From assembly GCF_000716715.1 (NCBI RefSeq), contig NZ_JNYJ01000001.1, positions 372,001-436,000 of the forward strand: DNA of 64,000 bases, read 5' to 3'. This DNA is from Dactylosporangium aurantiacum. Its GTDB lineage: Bacteria; Actinomycetota; Actinomycetes; Mycobacteriales; Micromonosporaceae. The translations under genes and the position numbers were made by a program. Shown here piece by piece: positions 16,942-27,108 of the stretch. Positions within the stretch are counted from its first letter, which is position 1. Each line of letters starts with the position of its first letter. The notes beneath the pieces were generated by a model. It made no database searches. It was not told the DNA's origin and saw only the letters and a list, made by a program, of their open reading frames with translations.

Positions 16942-18032
16942 TGACGGACACCGCGGTGACCCCGGGCGCCACCCAGGCCCGCCCCCGGCGCCGCCCGCAC
17001 CCGGCCCGCTTCGGCCCGCTCGTCGTGCTGGTCGTGCTGATCGCGCTGCCGTACTGGTCGATCTCCATCCCCGGCGTGTTCGACGCGGCGCTCAACAAGC
17101 CCGGCACCCTGCAGCTGCTCGCGCTGTGCCTGGTCTTCGGCGCCCTCGCCACCGGCTACGACCTGCTGTTCGGCCGGACCGGCCTGCTGTCCTTCGGGCA
17201 CGCGCTCTACTTCGCCGGCGGCGTCTACGGCACCGACGTGCTCGTCACCAAGGCCGGGCTGCCGCTGTGGCAGGCGGTGCTCCTCGCCGTCGTCGGCACG
17301 GCCGGCGCCGCCGCGCTGCTCGGCGCGGTCGCGCTGCGCACCAACGGCATCGCCTTCGCCATGGTCACCCTCGCCTTCGCGCAGGTCGGCGCGATCACCA
17401 TCGGCCGCGACCCGGGCGGCGTCACCGGCGGCGAGGAAGGGCTGCCGATGGACACCACGCAGGTACCCTCCGCGCTGGTCGGGGTGACCAACACCGTCAA
17501 CCTGTACTGGCTCGCGGTCGCCGTCGCCGTGGTCACCGTCCTGGTCGTGCACGCGATCGCCGACGCGCCCGCCGGCCGGGTCCTCGCCGCCGTCCGCGAC
17601 GACGAACGCCGCGTCGGGGTGCTCGGCCTGGACCCGTACCGGTACAAGCTGTTCGCGTTCACCGTCGCGGGCGGCCTCGCCGGGCTCGCCGGGGCCATGT
17701 ACGCGCTGCTGATCGGCGGCGCCACCCCGCACGTGGCGGCGTCGGACCAGACGCTGACGCTGCTGGTGATGGTGGTGCTCGGCGGCCCCGGCACCCGCTG
17801 GGGCCCGCTCATCGGCGGGATGCTGTTCACGTACCTCGACTACCGCCTGGTCTCCTTCGGCCGCTCCGACGCGGTGGACAGCCTGCCGGGCGTGCTGAGC
17901 GGGCCGCTGTCGCAGCCGCTGTTCGTGCTGGGCACCGTGTTCATCCTCGCCGTGTACTTCTTCCCCGGCGGTCTGGCGGGCCTGCGGACCCGGCTCGGTC
18001 CCATCGCCAGGTGGATCCCCGACCGCCGCTAG
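16938..18032 (+). CDS. ABC importer permease (LivM-type, system 1)
   Basis: Second permease, 364 residues, about nine helices. Family motifs GRTGLLSFGHALYF and the coupling segment AVRDDERRVGVLGLDPYRYK are present. A basic Pro/Arg-rich N-terminus (residues 12-25) precedes the first helix. It closes the first importer operon and is followed by a strong intrinsic terminator. Confidence 0.93.
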   Translation: MMTDTAVTPGATQARPRRRPHPARFGPLVVLVVLIALPYWSISIPGVFDAALNKPGTLQLLALCLVFGALATGYDLLFGRTGLLSFGHALYFAGGVYGTDVLVTKAGLPLWQAVLLAVVGTAGAAALLGAVALRTNGIAFAMVTLAFAQVGAITIGRDPGGVTGGEEGLPMDTTQVPSALVGVTNTVNLYWLAVAVAVVTVLVVHAIADAPAGRVLAAVRDDERRVGVLGLDPYRYKLFAFTVAGGLAGLAGAMYALLIGGATPHVAASDQTLTLLVMVVLGGPGTRWGPLIGGMLFTYLDYRLVSFGRSDAVDSLPGVLSGPLSQPLFVLGTVFILAVYFFPGGLAGLRTRLGPIARWIPDRR

Positions 18033-18053
18033 CGGGAGCGACCTGGCTCTGGA

Positions 18054-18099
18054 GGCGCCGGTCGATTCGACTCCGGTCGAATCGACCGGCGTCGTTTTT
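18054..18099 (+). terminator. Intrinsic terminator after ABC importer 1
   Basis: A perfect 15-bp stem (18057-18071 with 18076-18090, loop TCCG) extends by three more pairs at its base, one of them a G-U. A run of five T residues follows at 18095-18099. This is the clearest Rho-independent terminator in the window and separates the two importer operons. Confidence 0.9.
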
Positions 18100-18115
18100 A
18101 TGTGGGGCGGGGGCA
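18099..18115 (+). promoter_or_regulatory. Candidate operator, site 2 of the shared 17-bp element
   Basis: Reads TATGTGGGGCGGGGGCA, sharing TATGTGGG and the final CA with the sites at 13122 and 27940. It starts at the last T of the terminator and lies 128 bp before the second importer. About 127 bp of further spacer follow, with no gene. Confidence 0.38.
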
Positions 18116-18242
18116 CACGCGTACGCCGGTAAATGTATGGATCGCCTCCATGGCCTGGGTGTGGCGCCGGTCATAGCGTTCGCCGCAACGGCGGGCCACA
18201 TGTGACCGCCGGCCGCCCACCGCCCCGAGGAGGTGTGTCCCG

Positions 18243-18996
18243 TTGGAAGGCACCGCCGGAACGGCTCTGACCGCGCGCGGTCTCACCCGTGACTTCCGCG
18301 GCTTCCGGGCCGTCGACCAGGTCGACCTGACCGTCGCCGCCGGCAGCGTGCACGCGCTCGTCGGGCCCAACGGCGCCGGGAAGACGACGCTGTTCAACCT
18401 GCTCACCGGGTTCCTCGCGCCGACCGCGGGCCGCATCGAGCTGGGCGGCCGCGACATCACCGGGCTGCCGCCGGAGCGGGTCGCCCGCCTCGGCGTCGCC
18501 CGGTCCTTCCAGATCACCAGCCTCTTCCCGCAGCAGACCGCCCGCACCCACGTCGAGCTGGCCCTGCAGGGCGCGACGCGGCTCGGCTGGCGGTTCTGGC
18601 GCAGCGACCGGCTCCTGGCCCGGTTCTCGGCCCGCGCCGGGGAGCTGCTCGACCTCGTCGGGCTCGCCGACGCGGCCGACGTGGCCGCCGGCAGCCTCGC
18701 CTACGGCCGCAAGCGGGCCCTGGAGCTGGCGATCGCGCTCGCCCTCGACCCGCAGGTGCTGCTGCTGGACGAGCCGACCGCCGGCATGGGCCTGGAGGAC
18801 GTCGAGCGCACCGTCGAGCTCATCGCCGCCGTCCGCGACGGGCGCACCGTGGTGCTCGTCGAGCACAACATGCGCGTGGTCGGGCAGCTCGCCGACACCG
18901 TGACCGTGCTGCAGGCCGGGAAGGTCCTCGTCGAGGGCCCGTACGAGCAGGTCCGCGCCGACCCGCGGGTCATCGAGGCATATCTCGGGAGTGTCG

Positions 18997-19010
<14 letters not shown>
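18243..19010 (+). CDS. ABC importer ATPase (LivG-type, system 2)
   Basis: ATP-binding subunit of 255 residues: Walker A GPNGAGKTTLFN, signature LAYGRKRALE (LivG-like, not LSGGQ), Walker B VLLLDEPTAGM and switch His in VEHNM. TTG start with GAGGAGGTG about 8 bp upstream. It opens a second importer operon in the order G-F-K-H-M, unlike system 1. Confidence 0.92.
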
Positions 19011-19701
<691 letters not shown>

Positions 19702-19711
19702 GGGATATTTC

Positions 19712-20953
19712 ATGAGAAGGAGCATCGCGGTCGGTGCCGCGCTGTGTGTCGCCCTGTCCGGCTGCGGCGGCGGTGGACCCCGCTCGTCCGGCGACTCGAA
19801 GCTCACCGGCGACAAGCTCGTGCTCGGCGTCCTCAACGACCAGTCCGGCGTCTACGCGCAGCTGTCGGGCAAGAACTCCGCCGAGGCGGTGAAGATGGCG
19901 ATCGAGGACTTCAAGGCCAAGTACGGCGACAAGGCCGTCACGAAGAACATCACCGTGGAGACCGCCGACCACCAGAACAAGCCCGACGTGGCGAACACCC
20001 GCGCCGCGGAGATGTACGACCGGCTCGGCGTCGACGCGATCCTCGACGTGCCCACGTCCTCGGCCGCGCTGAAGGTCGCCGACGTCGCCAAGGCCAGCAA
20101 GAAGCTCTACTTCAACATCTCCGGCGCCACCACCGACCTGACCGGCAAGTCCTGCAACAAGTACACGTTCCACTACGCGTACGACACCGCGATGCTGGCC
20201 AACGGCACCGGCACCGCCACCACGCAGGCCGGCGCGAAGAACTGGTACATCGTCTACCCCGACTACGCGTTCGGCCAGGACATGGAGAAGTCCTTCAAGG
20301 CCGCCATCGCCAAGGGCGGCGGCAGCGTCGTGGCCAGCGACCCGACCCCGTTCCCCAACGACAACTTCTCCACGTTCCTGCTCAAGGCGCCGACGCTGAA
20401 CCCGAAGCCCGACGTGCTGGGCACCATGCAGGCCGGCGCCGACCTGGTGAACCTGGTCAAGCAGTACAACGAGTTCAAGCTGCGGGACAAGGGCGTCGGG
20501 CTCGCCGTCGGGCTGATGTTCCTCACCGACATCCACTCCCTGACCCCGGACGCCCTGGCCGGCACCACGTTCACCGACGCGTGGTACTGGAACTTCGACG
20601 CGCAGAACCGCGCCTGGGCCGACCGGTTCTCCGCCCGCACCGGCGGGCAGCGGCCCACCTTCGCGCACGCCGCGAACTACTCCGCCGCCACCCAGTACCT
20701 GGAGGCCGTGCAGGCCGCCGGCACCGACGACGCCGACGCCGTGGTGAAGCAGCTGGAGGGCAAGAAGGTCAACGACTTCTTCCTGCGCAACGGCGAGTTC
20801 CGCGCCGCCGACCACCGGGTCCTGCACGACGCCTACCTCGCCAAGGTCAAGCCCGGCAGCGAGGTCAAGGAGCCCTGGGACTACGAACAGATCGTGAAGA
20901 CCATCCCCGCCCAGGAGGCGTTCCGCGCCCCGTCGGCCGACTGCAAGCTGTAG
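19712..20953 (+). CDS. ABC importer solute-binding lipoprotein (LivK-type, system 2)
   Basis: Receptor of 413 residues, Peripla_BP_6 family, with signal peptide and lipobox ALSGC (Cys18) followed by a Gly-rich linker. It differs clearly from the system 1 receptor; residues such as DAWYWNFD and TFAHAANYSA resemble receptors for amides or aromatic/organic acids, but this is only an impression. ATG 19712 is 10 bp after the LivF stop. Unusually the receptor sits in the middle of its operon. Confidence 0.92.
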   Translation: MRRSIAVGAALCVALSGCGGGGPRSSGDSKLTGDKLVLGVLNDQSGVYAQLSGKNSAEAVKMAIEDFKAKYGDKAVTKNITVETADHQNKPDVANTRAAEMYDRLGVDAILDVPTSSAALKVADVAKASKKLYFNISGATTDLTGKSCNKYTFHYAYDTAMLANGTGTATTQAGAKNWYIVYPDYAFGQDMEKSFKAAIAKGGGSVVASDPTPFPNDNFSTFLLKAPTLNPKPDVLGTMQAGADLVNLVKQYNEFKLRDKGVGLAVGLMFLTDIHSLTPDALAGTTFTDAWYWNFDAQNRAWADRFSARTGGQRPTFAHAANYSAATQYLEAVQAAGTDDADAVVKQLEGKKVNDFFLRNGEFRAADHRVLHDAYLAKVKPGSEVKEPWDYEQIVKTIPAQEAFRAPSADCKL

Positions 20954-20957
20954 CCCG

Positions 20958-21830
20958 ATGGGCTTCCTCACCCATACCTTCAACGGCCTGGTCGGGGGCA
21001 GCTTCTACGCGCTGCTCGCCCTCGGCCTCGCGGTCATCTTCGGCATGCTGCGGGTGGTCAACTTCGCCCACGGCGCGTTCTACATGCTCGGCGCGTTCGG
21101 CGCCTACGTGCTGCTCGCCGAGGCCGGCGTCTCCTTCTGGTGGGCGCTGGCCGCGGTGCCGGTCGTGCTCGGCCTGCTCGGCGTGCTGCTGGAGCGCACC
21201 CTGATCCGCCGGCTGTCCACGCTGGACCCGCTGTACAACTTCCTGCTCACGTTCGGGCTGACGCTGATGCTGCAGGACGTGGTGAAGTCGCGGTACGGCT
21301 CGCAGTCCAACCCCTACGCCGCCCCGCCGGGGCTGCGCGGCACCGTCGACTTCGGGCTCTTCGACTTCCCCGCCTACCGGGTGTTCGTCTTCGGCGTCGC
21401 GGTGCTGCTGTGCGCCGCCGTGTGGTGGCTGCTGACCCGCACCCGGGTCGGCACCGTCGTGCGGGCCGCCACCGAACGCCCCGAGCTGACCCGGGCCCTC
21501 GGCATCGACGTCGGGCGGTGGATCGCGCCGGTGTTCGGCTTCGGGGTCGCCCTCGCCGCGTTCGCCGGGGTCCTCGCCGCGCCGATGCGGGCGGTGAACC
21601 CGCTCATGGGCGCCGACCTCATCATCGGGGTCTTCGCGGTCGTCGTCATCGGCGGGCTCGGCTCGGTCTTCGGCTCGGTCACCGCCGGCTTCGCGATCGG
21701 GCTGCTGCAGGCCTGGAGCGAGGCGTACGGCCCGGCGCTGCTCGCGCAGACCCTGATCTTCCTGGTGATGGCCCTCGTCCTGCTGCTGCGGCCGGCGGGG
21801 CTCTTCGGGCGGGAGGAGCTGCCGACGTGA
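20958..21830 (+). CDS. ABC importer permease (LivH-type, system 2)
   Basis: Permease of 290 residues with about eight helices; motif FGMLRVVNFAHGAFYMLG and coupling segment RAATERPELTRALGID. Starts 4 bp after the receptor stop; ends with a 4-bp GTGA overlap into LivM. Closer in length and motif to classical LivH than the system 1 copy. Confidence 0.93.
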   Translation: MGFLTHTFNGLVGGSFYALLALGLAVIFGMLRVVNFAHGAFYMLGAFGAYVLLAEAGVSFWWALAAVPVVLGLLGVLLERTLIRRLSTLDPLYNFLLTFGLTLMLQDVVKSRYGSQSNPYAAPPGLRGTVDFGLFDFPAYRVFVFGVAVLLCAAVWWLLTRTRVGTVVRAATERPELTRALGIDVGRWIAPVFGFGVALAAFAGVLAAPMRAVNPLMGADLIIGVFAVVVIGGLGSVFGSVTAGFAIGLLQAWSEAYGPALLAQTLIFLVMALVLLLRPAGLFGREELPT

Positions 21831-22789
21831 CCACCCTCATCCTGCAACGGGTCCGCACCCCGCGGTGGGCCGGCTGGACCCTGGTGGCGGCCGGCGCGCT
21901 GCTGGCGCTCTGGCTGCCCAACGGGCTCTACCCGGCGGTCGCCGTCGACATGCTGTGCTGGGCGCTGTTCGCCGTCGCCGTCGACCTGCTGCTCGGGTAC
22001 GGCGGGCTGCTGTCCTTCGGGCACGCCGCCTTCTGGGGCACCTCGGCGTACACCGCCGGGCTGGCCGCGGCGCACCTCGGCGTGCCGTTCCCGGTCGCGG
22101 TGCTCGGCGGCGCGCTCGCCGCGGCGGCCCTCGCCGCGCCGATCGGCTACCTCGCGGTGAAGCGCTCCGGGATCTACTTCGCGATGGTGACCCTGGCCTT
22201 CGCGCAGCTGGTGTACTTCGTGGCCAACGAGTGGTCCTCGGTCACCGGCGGCGAGAACGGCCTGCAGAGCGTGCCGCGGGAGCTGTTCGGGCTGGACCTG
22301 TCCGACCCGTACTACTTCTACTACGCCGCGCTGCCCGTGGCGGCGCTCGGCATGCTGCTGGCCTGGCGGGTCGTGCACTCGCCGTTCGGCCGGGTCCTCG
22401 TCGCGATCCGGGACAACCCGGCCCGGGCCCGCGCGCTCGGGTACCCGGCCCACCGGTACAAGCTGCTCGCCTTCGTGCTGTCGGCGTTCGTCGCCGGCCT
22501 GGGCGGCGGGCTGTTCGCGGTCGCGCACGGCTTCGTGTCGCTGGACGTCGTGCACTGGACGACGTCGGGCAAGGGCGTGGTGCTCGTCGTGCTCGGCGGC
22601 ATCGGCACCCTGTGGGGCGGGGTCGTGGGCGCCGCGCTCGTGGTCAACCTGGAGGACCAGCTGTCGCAGGCCGGCTTCACCCTGATCGGGCTGGTCACCG
22701 GCGGCATCTTCGTGCTCGTCGTGCTGCTGTTCCGGCGAGGGCTGTGGGGATCGGCGGTGTGGCTGCTGCGGCGCTATTCCCGCATGTGA
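21827..22789 (+). CDS. ABC importer permease (LivM-type, system 2)
   Basis: Permease of 320 residues with about nine helices; motif YGGLLSFGHAAFWG and coupling segment AIRDNPARARALGYPAHRYK. GTG start overlaps the LivH stop. Last gene of importer 2; no strong terminator is seen before the operator region of the exporter gene. Confidence 0.93.
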   Translation: MTTLILQRVRTPRWAGWTLVAAGALLALWLPNGLYPAVAVDMLCWALFAVAVDLLLGYGGLLSFGHAAFWGTSAYTAGLAAAHLGVPFPVAVLGGALAAAALAAPIGYLAVKRSGIYFAMVTLAFAQLVYFVANEWSSVTGGENGLQSVPRELFGLDLSDPYYFYYAALPVAALGMLLAWRVVHSPFGRVLVAIRDNPARARALGYPAHRYKLLAFVLSAFVAGLGGGLFAVAHGFVSLDVVHWTTSGKGVVLVVLGGIGTLWGGVVGAALVVNLEDQLSQAGFTLIGLVTGGIFVLVVLLFRRGLWGSAVWLLRRYSRM

Positions 22790-22804
22790 CCGTGCGCACA
22801 AAAT

Positions 22805-22825
22805 GATACGAGACGGTTCCGTATC
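22805..22825. promoter_or_regulatory. TetR-type operator O1 (imperfect palindrome)
   Basis: 21 bp with 10-bp arms around a central G. The right arm GTTCCGTATC is identical to that of O2; the left arm differs from perfect symmetry at two positions. Centre-to-centre distance to O2 is 48 bp. Lies in the 116-bp region upstream of the exporter. Confidence 0.8.
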
Positions 22826-22852
22826 GCTTCGTCAGGCCATAGCTTGATCGGG

Positions 22853-22873
22853 GATACGGAACTGTTCCGTATC
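22853..22873. promoter_or_regulatory. TetR-type operator O2 (perfect palindrome)
   Basis: GATACGGAAC-T-GTTCCGTATC is a perfect inverted repeat with 10-bp arms, 32 bp upstream of the exporter ATG. TTGATC at 22844 and a weak -10 inside the operator would allow repression by promoter occlusion. The TetR regulator at 24548 is the expected ligand. Confidence 0.88.
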
Positions 22874-22905
22874 GGAAGGCGTTCGCTCACTGGGGGCACG
22901 GACAC

Positions 22906-24501
22906 ATGGACGCAGCAACACAAGCACCAGCCAACACCGGACATCCTCGACGCTGGGCCATCCTCGGCGTGCTCGTCATCAGCCTGCTCGTCGTCGTGCT
23001 GGACAACACCGTCCTCAACGTGGCGATGCGCACGATCGCCGACCCCGTGCACGGCCTGGGCGCGTCCCAGAGCGAGCTCGAGTGGTCGATCAACTCCTAC
23101 ACGCTGGTCTTCGCCGGCCTGCTCTTCACCGCCGGCATCCTCGCCGACCGCCTCGGCCGGCGGATCACCCTGACCGTCGGGCTCGTGCTCTTCGGCATCG
23201 CCTCGCTCGTGTCCGCCTACGCCGACACGCCCGACCAGCTGATCTGGGCCCGCGCCCTGATGGGCCTCGGCGCCGCGGCGGTCATGCCGTCCACCCTGTC
23301 GATCATCGCCAACGTCTTCGACCCGCGGGAGCGGGCCAAGGCGATCGGCGTGTGGGCCGGCGCCGTCGGCCTCGGCGTCGCGATCGGCCCGATCGTCGGC
23401 GGCCTGCTGCTGGAGCACTACTGGTGGGGCTCGGTCTTCCTGATCAACGTCCCGATCGTCGTGCTCGGCGTCGTCCTGGTCAACGTCCTCATCCCCGAGT
23501 CCCGCGACCCGCGGCCCGGCCGCATCGACTTCGTCGGCGTGGCCCTGTCCATCATCGGGCTGACCCTGCTCACGTACGGCGTCATCGAGGGCGGCGAGTC
23601 CGGCTTCGGCCAGCTGCAGTCGTCGGGCACGCTGCTCGCCTCGGCCGTCGTGCTCGCCGCGTTCGTGCTGTACGAGCGGCGCGTGGAGTTCCCCTCGCTG
23701 GACGTGCGGCTCTTCGCCAACCGCCAGTTCTCGGCCTCGACCGCGATGATCGGCCTGGTCTTCTTCGCCGCCATGGGCGCCATGTTCACCAGCGCCTTCT
23801 ACCTGCAGCTGGTGCGCGGCTACGGCCCGCTCGCCTCCGGCGCGCTGTTCGTGCCGTTCGCCCTCGGCCAGCTGGTCTTCGCCCCGCGCAGCGCCGCGAT
23901 GGTGAAGCGCTTCGGCCCGAAGGCGGTCAGCACCACCGGCCTGCTGCTGGTCGCGGCCGGCCTGGCCGGCTGGATCTTCATCGGCGAGAGCACCCCGATC
24001 TGGGTCGTCGGCGCGCTGTTCTTCGTCATGGGCGTCGGCATGGCCAACGTGATGCCGCCCGCCACCGAGGCCATCATGGCCGCGCTGCCCCGGGAGAAGG
24101 CCGGCGTCGGCTCGGCCGTCAGCAACACCATCCGGCAGGTCGGCGGCGCCCTCGGCGTGGCCGCGCTCGGCGCCGTCATCAGCTCCTACTACCGCAGCGG
24201 CGTGGAGTCCTCCACGACCGGCCTGCCGGCCGCCGCGAAGCACGTGGCCGACGAGTCGATCTCCGGTGCGTACGGTGTCGCGGCGCAGGCCGGGCCCGCG
24301 GGGCAGGCGCTGATCCAGCACGCCAACGACGCCTTCATCACCGCGATGCACTACTCGGCGATCGGCTCCGCGGTCTTCGCGGTCCTCGGTGCCGCCGTCG
24401 CCTTCGTCTGGCTGCCCGGCAAGCGCCCGGCGACCGCTCCCGTGCCCAGCACCGCCGAGAGCCTCGCCGAGGAGCAGGGCGTCGAGCTGGTCGACGTGTG
24501 A
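22906..24501 (+). CDS. MFS drug exporter, DHA2 (14-helix) family
   Basis: Proton-driven multidrug exporter of 531 residues with about 14 membrane helices. Motif D1 LDNTVLNVA in helix 1, motif A GILADRLGRR after helix 2, and antiporter motif C GVAIGPIVGG in helix 5 are all present. A loop near residues 440-470 is extracytoplasmic. The paired palindromic operators upstream and the TetR gene 46 bp downstream form a standard inducible efflux module. Substrates are unknown. Confidence 0.94.
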   Translation: MDAATQAPANTGHPRRWAILGVLVISLLVVVLDNTVLNVAMRTIADPVHGLGASQSELEWSINSYTLVFAGLLFTAGILADRLGRRITLTVGLVLFGIASLVSAYADTPDQLIWARALMGLGAAAVMPSTLSIIANVFDPRERAKAIGVWAGAVGLGVAIGPIVGGLLLEHYWWGSVFLINVPIVVLGVVLVNVLIPESRDPRPGRIDFVGVALSIIGLTLLTYGVIEGGESGFGQLQSSGTLLASAVVLAAFVLYERRVEFPSLDVRLFANRQFSASTAMIGLVFFAAMGAMFTSAFYLQLVRGYGPLASGALFVPFALGQLVFAPRSAAMVKRFGPKAVSTTGLLLVAAGLAGWIFIGESTPIWVVGALFFVMGVGMANVMPPATEAIMAALPREKAGVGSAVSNTIRQVGGALGVAALGAVISSYYRSGVESSTTGLPAAAKHVADESISGAYGVAAQAGPAGQALIQHANDAFITAMHYSAIGSAVFAVLGAAVAFVWLPGKRPATAPVPSTAESLAEEQGVELVDV

Positions 24502-24547
24502 TGATCAGCGAACCCGTCGGTAGCTTCCATGTGAAAACTCGGCAACA

Positions 24548-25171
24548 ATGGAAACCATGACGACGGCGAGCGTGGATGTGGTGGCCGACCAGGACCGCAA
24601 GGGTCCTGGCCGGCCCCGCAGCGCCCGCGCGGACGAGGCCATCATCGAGGCGGTCATGGACCTGCTCAGCGGCGGCCAGAGCGCCGACGCGATCTCGATC
24701 GAGGCGGTCGCGGCCAAGGCGGGCGTCGGCAAGGCGACGATCTACCGCCGCTGGCCCAACAAGGAAGCGCTGCTCATCGACGCCGTCACCGCGATGAAGG
24801 GCCCGTCGCCCGAGCTCGCCGGCGAGTCCGTCCGCGGCGACCTGGTCACGCTCATCGCCGGGATGCGCACCAAGCGCATGGACCACTACGGCAAGGTCAC
24901 CGCGTGCCTGCTGCCGCAGCTGGCCAAGGGCGAGGAGATGCACCGCGTCTACCAGGGCGTGATCGAGCCGCGCCGCGAGGTCATGCGCGGGGTGCTGCGC
25001 CGGGGGATCGCCAGCGGCGAGCTGCGCGCCGACCTCGACATCGAGCTGACCCTGCTCATGCTGTCCGGGCCCACGCTGGCGCAGAACATCCTGCGGTGGA
25101 ACCCGAACGTCGCCGACGAGCAGTTCGCCGAACGCCTCGTCGACGCGGTCCTGCGCGGCGCCCACGCCTGA
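24548..25171 (+). CDS. TetR-family transcriptional repressor
   Basis: 207 residues. The N-terminal HTH (SIEAVAAKAGVGKATIYRRW) is typical, followed by a ligand-binding C-terminal domain of the TetR_C_16/AcrR-like kind. A basic leader (GPGRPRS) precedes the HTH. ATG 24548 and ATG 24557 are both possible; neither has a good ribosome site. Likely represses the exporter through the two GATACGGAAC-type palindromes and is released by an exported compound. Confidence 0.92.
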   Translation: METMTTASVDVVADQDRKGPGRPRSARADEAIIEAVMDLLSGGQSADAISIEAVAAKAGVGKATIYRRWPNKEALLIDAVTAMKGPSPELAGESVRGDLVTLIAGMRTKRMDHYGKVTACLLPQLAKGEEMHRVYQGVIEPRREVMRGVLRRGIASGELRADLDIELTLLMLSGPTLAQNILRWNPNVADEQFAERLVDAVLRGAHA

Positions 25172-25173
25172 TC

Positions 25174-25210
25174 GCGCACCTGACCGGCGCCCGGCGGCGG
25201 TCAGGTGCGC
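25174..25210. terminator. Convergent hairpin between tetR and the GAF/PucR-type gene
   Basis: Perfect 13-bp stem (25174-25186 with 25198-25210, 11-nt loop). It starts 3 bp after the TetR stop, and the right arm contains the stop of the opposing gene. No T-run on either side, so its strength is uncertain; the position suits a bidirectional terminator. Confidence 0.6.
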
Positions 25211-27090
25211 AGGCGGTGCAGGCGCAGCGCCAGCTGCACCTCCAGGGCGCGCTCCGGCTTCTGCCAGTCGGCGCCGAGCAGCTGGCCGATGCGCTCCAGG
25301 CGCTGCGTCACCGTGTTCACGTGGACGTGCAGCAGCTCCGCCGCGCGGGCCAGGCTGCCGCCGACGCCGAAGTACGCCTCCAGGGTCTTCACCAGGGCGG
25401 TGCCGCGCCGCACGTCGTAGTCGACGACCGGGCCGATGGTGGCGGCCAGGAACTGCTCGACGTCGCGGTCCCGGCCATCGGGGGCGGAGCCCAGCAGCAG
25501 CCCGACGAAGCCCAGCTCGGCGGTGCTCGCGCCGGCGCCGCCGCGGCCGAGGGCGGCCAGGGCGATGACGCAGCGGTCGGCGTCGCGGTACGCCGCGGCG
25601 ATGCCCGCCGGGCCCGTGGCGGGACCGCCGGCCCCGGCGGTGACCGGGCGGCCGAGCAGCTTGCCCAGGTCGCGGGCGACGGTGCGGGCCATCGGGCCGG
25701 CCGCGTCGCCCGGCAGCAGGAGCACCACGTGACCGTCGCGGGCCGCGGCCAGGCCGCCCCGGGCCTGGGCGTAGGTCTGCGCCCAGGACATGGCGCGCTG
25801 GCGGGCCGAGCCGCCGGCGACGGCGTCCTCACCGACGGCGACGACGACGTTCGGGGCGTCCAGGTCGACGCCGAGGCGCTTCGCGCGGGTGCGCAGCGCG
25901 TCGGCGTCGCGGACCGGGCGGGTGATGACGTCGTCGAGCAGCTCGCCGCGGACCCGGCCCTCGGCCTCGGCGACGGTGCGGCGGAAGAGCTGCAGCAGGG
26001 CGGTGACGACCGCGGCCCGCTCCAGGATGCGCTGGTCGGCGTCGACGAGGGGGCGGTCCGGGCGCAGCACGAGCGCGCCCAGGTTCTCGGCGCCGGCGAC
26101 GACCGCGGCGACCCACAGCGCGCCCCGGCGCACGCTGCGGCCCTCCGTACGGGACGCGGCGAGGGCCTCGGCGAAGGCGCTGGCGTCCGGCGGCTCCAGC
26201 GCGCCGACGCTGGCCTGCCGGCGGCCGTCGGCGTCCAGCACGAGCAGCGCGCCGCCGAGCACCTCGGTGACGACCTCGGCGATGTCCTCGACGCCGGCGC
26301 CGCGCAGCACCAGGGCGGTCATGCGGTCGTGGGCGGCCGCGGCCCGCTCGACGGAGTCGCTGTGCGCGCGGACCATGCCGTTGGCCGCCGACAGCTCCTC
26401 CAGGGCCGCCTGGGTCTCGCCGAGCAGCCGGGCGGTGTCGATCGCGACGGCGGCGTTCGCGGCGAGGGAGACCAGCAGCGACACCTCCTCGCGGGCGAAC
26501 GGGCGGGCCGAGCGGTTCGCCGCGTACAGCACGCCGATGATGCGGGCGCCGAGGCGCAGCGGCACGCCGAGGATCGCGACGAGGCCCTCCTCGCCGACGC
26601 CGGCGTCGATGTCGCCGGTGTGCCGGAAGCGGGCGTCCTCGGGGTAGTTGGCCGTCACGTACGGGCTGCCGGTCTGCGCGACGAGCCCGCCCAGCCCGGC
26701 GCCCATCGGCAGCCGCAGCGCCTGGAACCGCGCGGAGATCGAGCCGTCGGTGACCCGCATGTACGTGTCGCCGCGCTCCTCGTCGTTGAGGGTCATGTAC
26801 GCCACGTCGGCGCCGAGCAGGGTCCGGGCCCGGTGCACGATCGCGGCGAGGACCGCGTCGACGTCGCGCAGGCCGGCGAGGTCGCTGGCGGTGTCGAACA
26901 GCCCCGACAGCTCCTCCTCGCGGCGGCGCCGGCGCTCCAGCAGCGCCCGCACGCGCAGCGCGACGACCTTGGCCTGCTCCAGCTCGGCGATGCGGTCCGG
27001 GGGCAGGCCGGCGTTGCGGGCGGCGACGAGCGGGCCCTCGAACTCGACCGCGGCGGCCTCCCGCGCGAGCAGCTCCAGGTACTCCAGCAT
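25201..27090 (-). CDS. GAF-domain, PucR/CdaR-type transcriptional regulator
   Basis: About 629 residues. Residues 60-215 form a GAF sensor domain preceded by a short coiled coil; a second weaker sensor/GGDEF-like region spans about 350-540; the C-terminal HTH_30 domain reads LARAAELLHVHVNTVTQRLERI. This layout matches actinobacterial regulators of carboxylic acid, ketone-body or purine catabolism. ATG 27090 is favoured (GGTGG 7 bp upstream); GTG 27096 is in frame. It lies 12-18 bp downstream of the SDR gene on the same strand, so both are probably co-transcribed and the SDR pathway is its likely target. Confidence 0.87.
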   Translation of the reverse strand: MLEYLELLAREAAAVEFEGPLVAARNAGLPPDRIAELEQAKVVALRVRALLERRRRREEELSGLFDTASDLAGLRDVDAVLAAIVHRARTLLGADVAYMTLNDEERGDTYMRVTDGSISARFQALRLPMGAGLGGLVAQTGSPYVTANYPEDARFRHTGDIDAGVGEEGLVAILGVPLRLGARIIGVLYAANRSARPFAREEVSLLVSLAANAAVAIDTARLLGETQAALEELSAANGMVRAHSDSVERAAAAHDRMTALVLRGAGVEDIAEVVTEVLGGALLVLDADGRRQASVGALEPPDASAFAEALAASRTEGRSVRRGALWVAAVVAGAENLGALVLRPDRPLVDADQRILERAAVVTALLQLFRRTVAEAEGRVRGELLDDVITRPVRDADALRTRAKRLGVDLDAPNVVVAVGEDAVAGGSARQRAMSWAQTYAQARGGLAAARDGHVVLLLPGDAAGPMARTVARDLGKLLGRPVTAGAGGPATGPAGIAAAYRDADRCVIALAALGRGGAGASTAELGFVGLLLGSAPDGRDRDVEQFLAATIGPVVDYDVRRGTALVKTLEAYFGVGGSLARAAELLHVHVNTVTQRLERIGQLLGADWQKPERALEVQLALRLHRLRT

Positions 27091-27108
27091 CGTCACACCA
27101 CCATTGTG

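Noticed and set aside
24525..24553. TTCCAT/ATGGAA inverted repeat before tetR as an autoregulatory operator
   Set aside because: Six-bp arms only, unlike the clear GATACGGAAC palindromes, and likely by chance.
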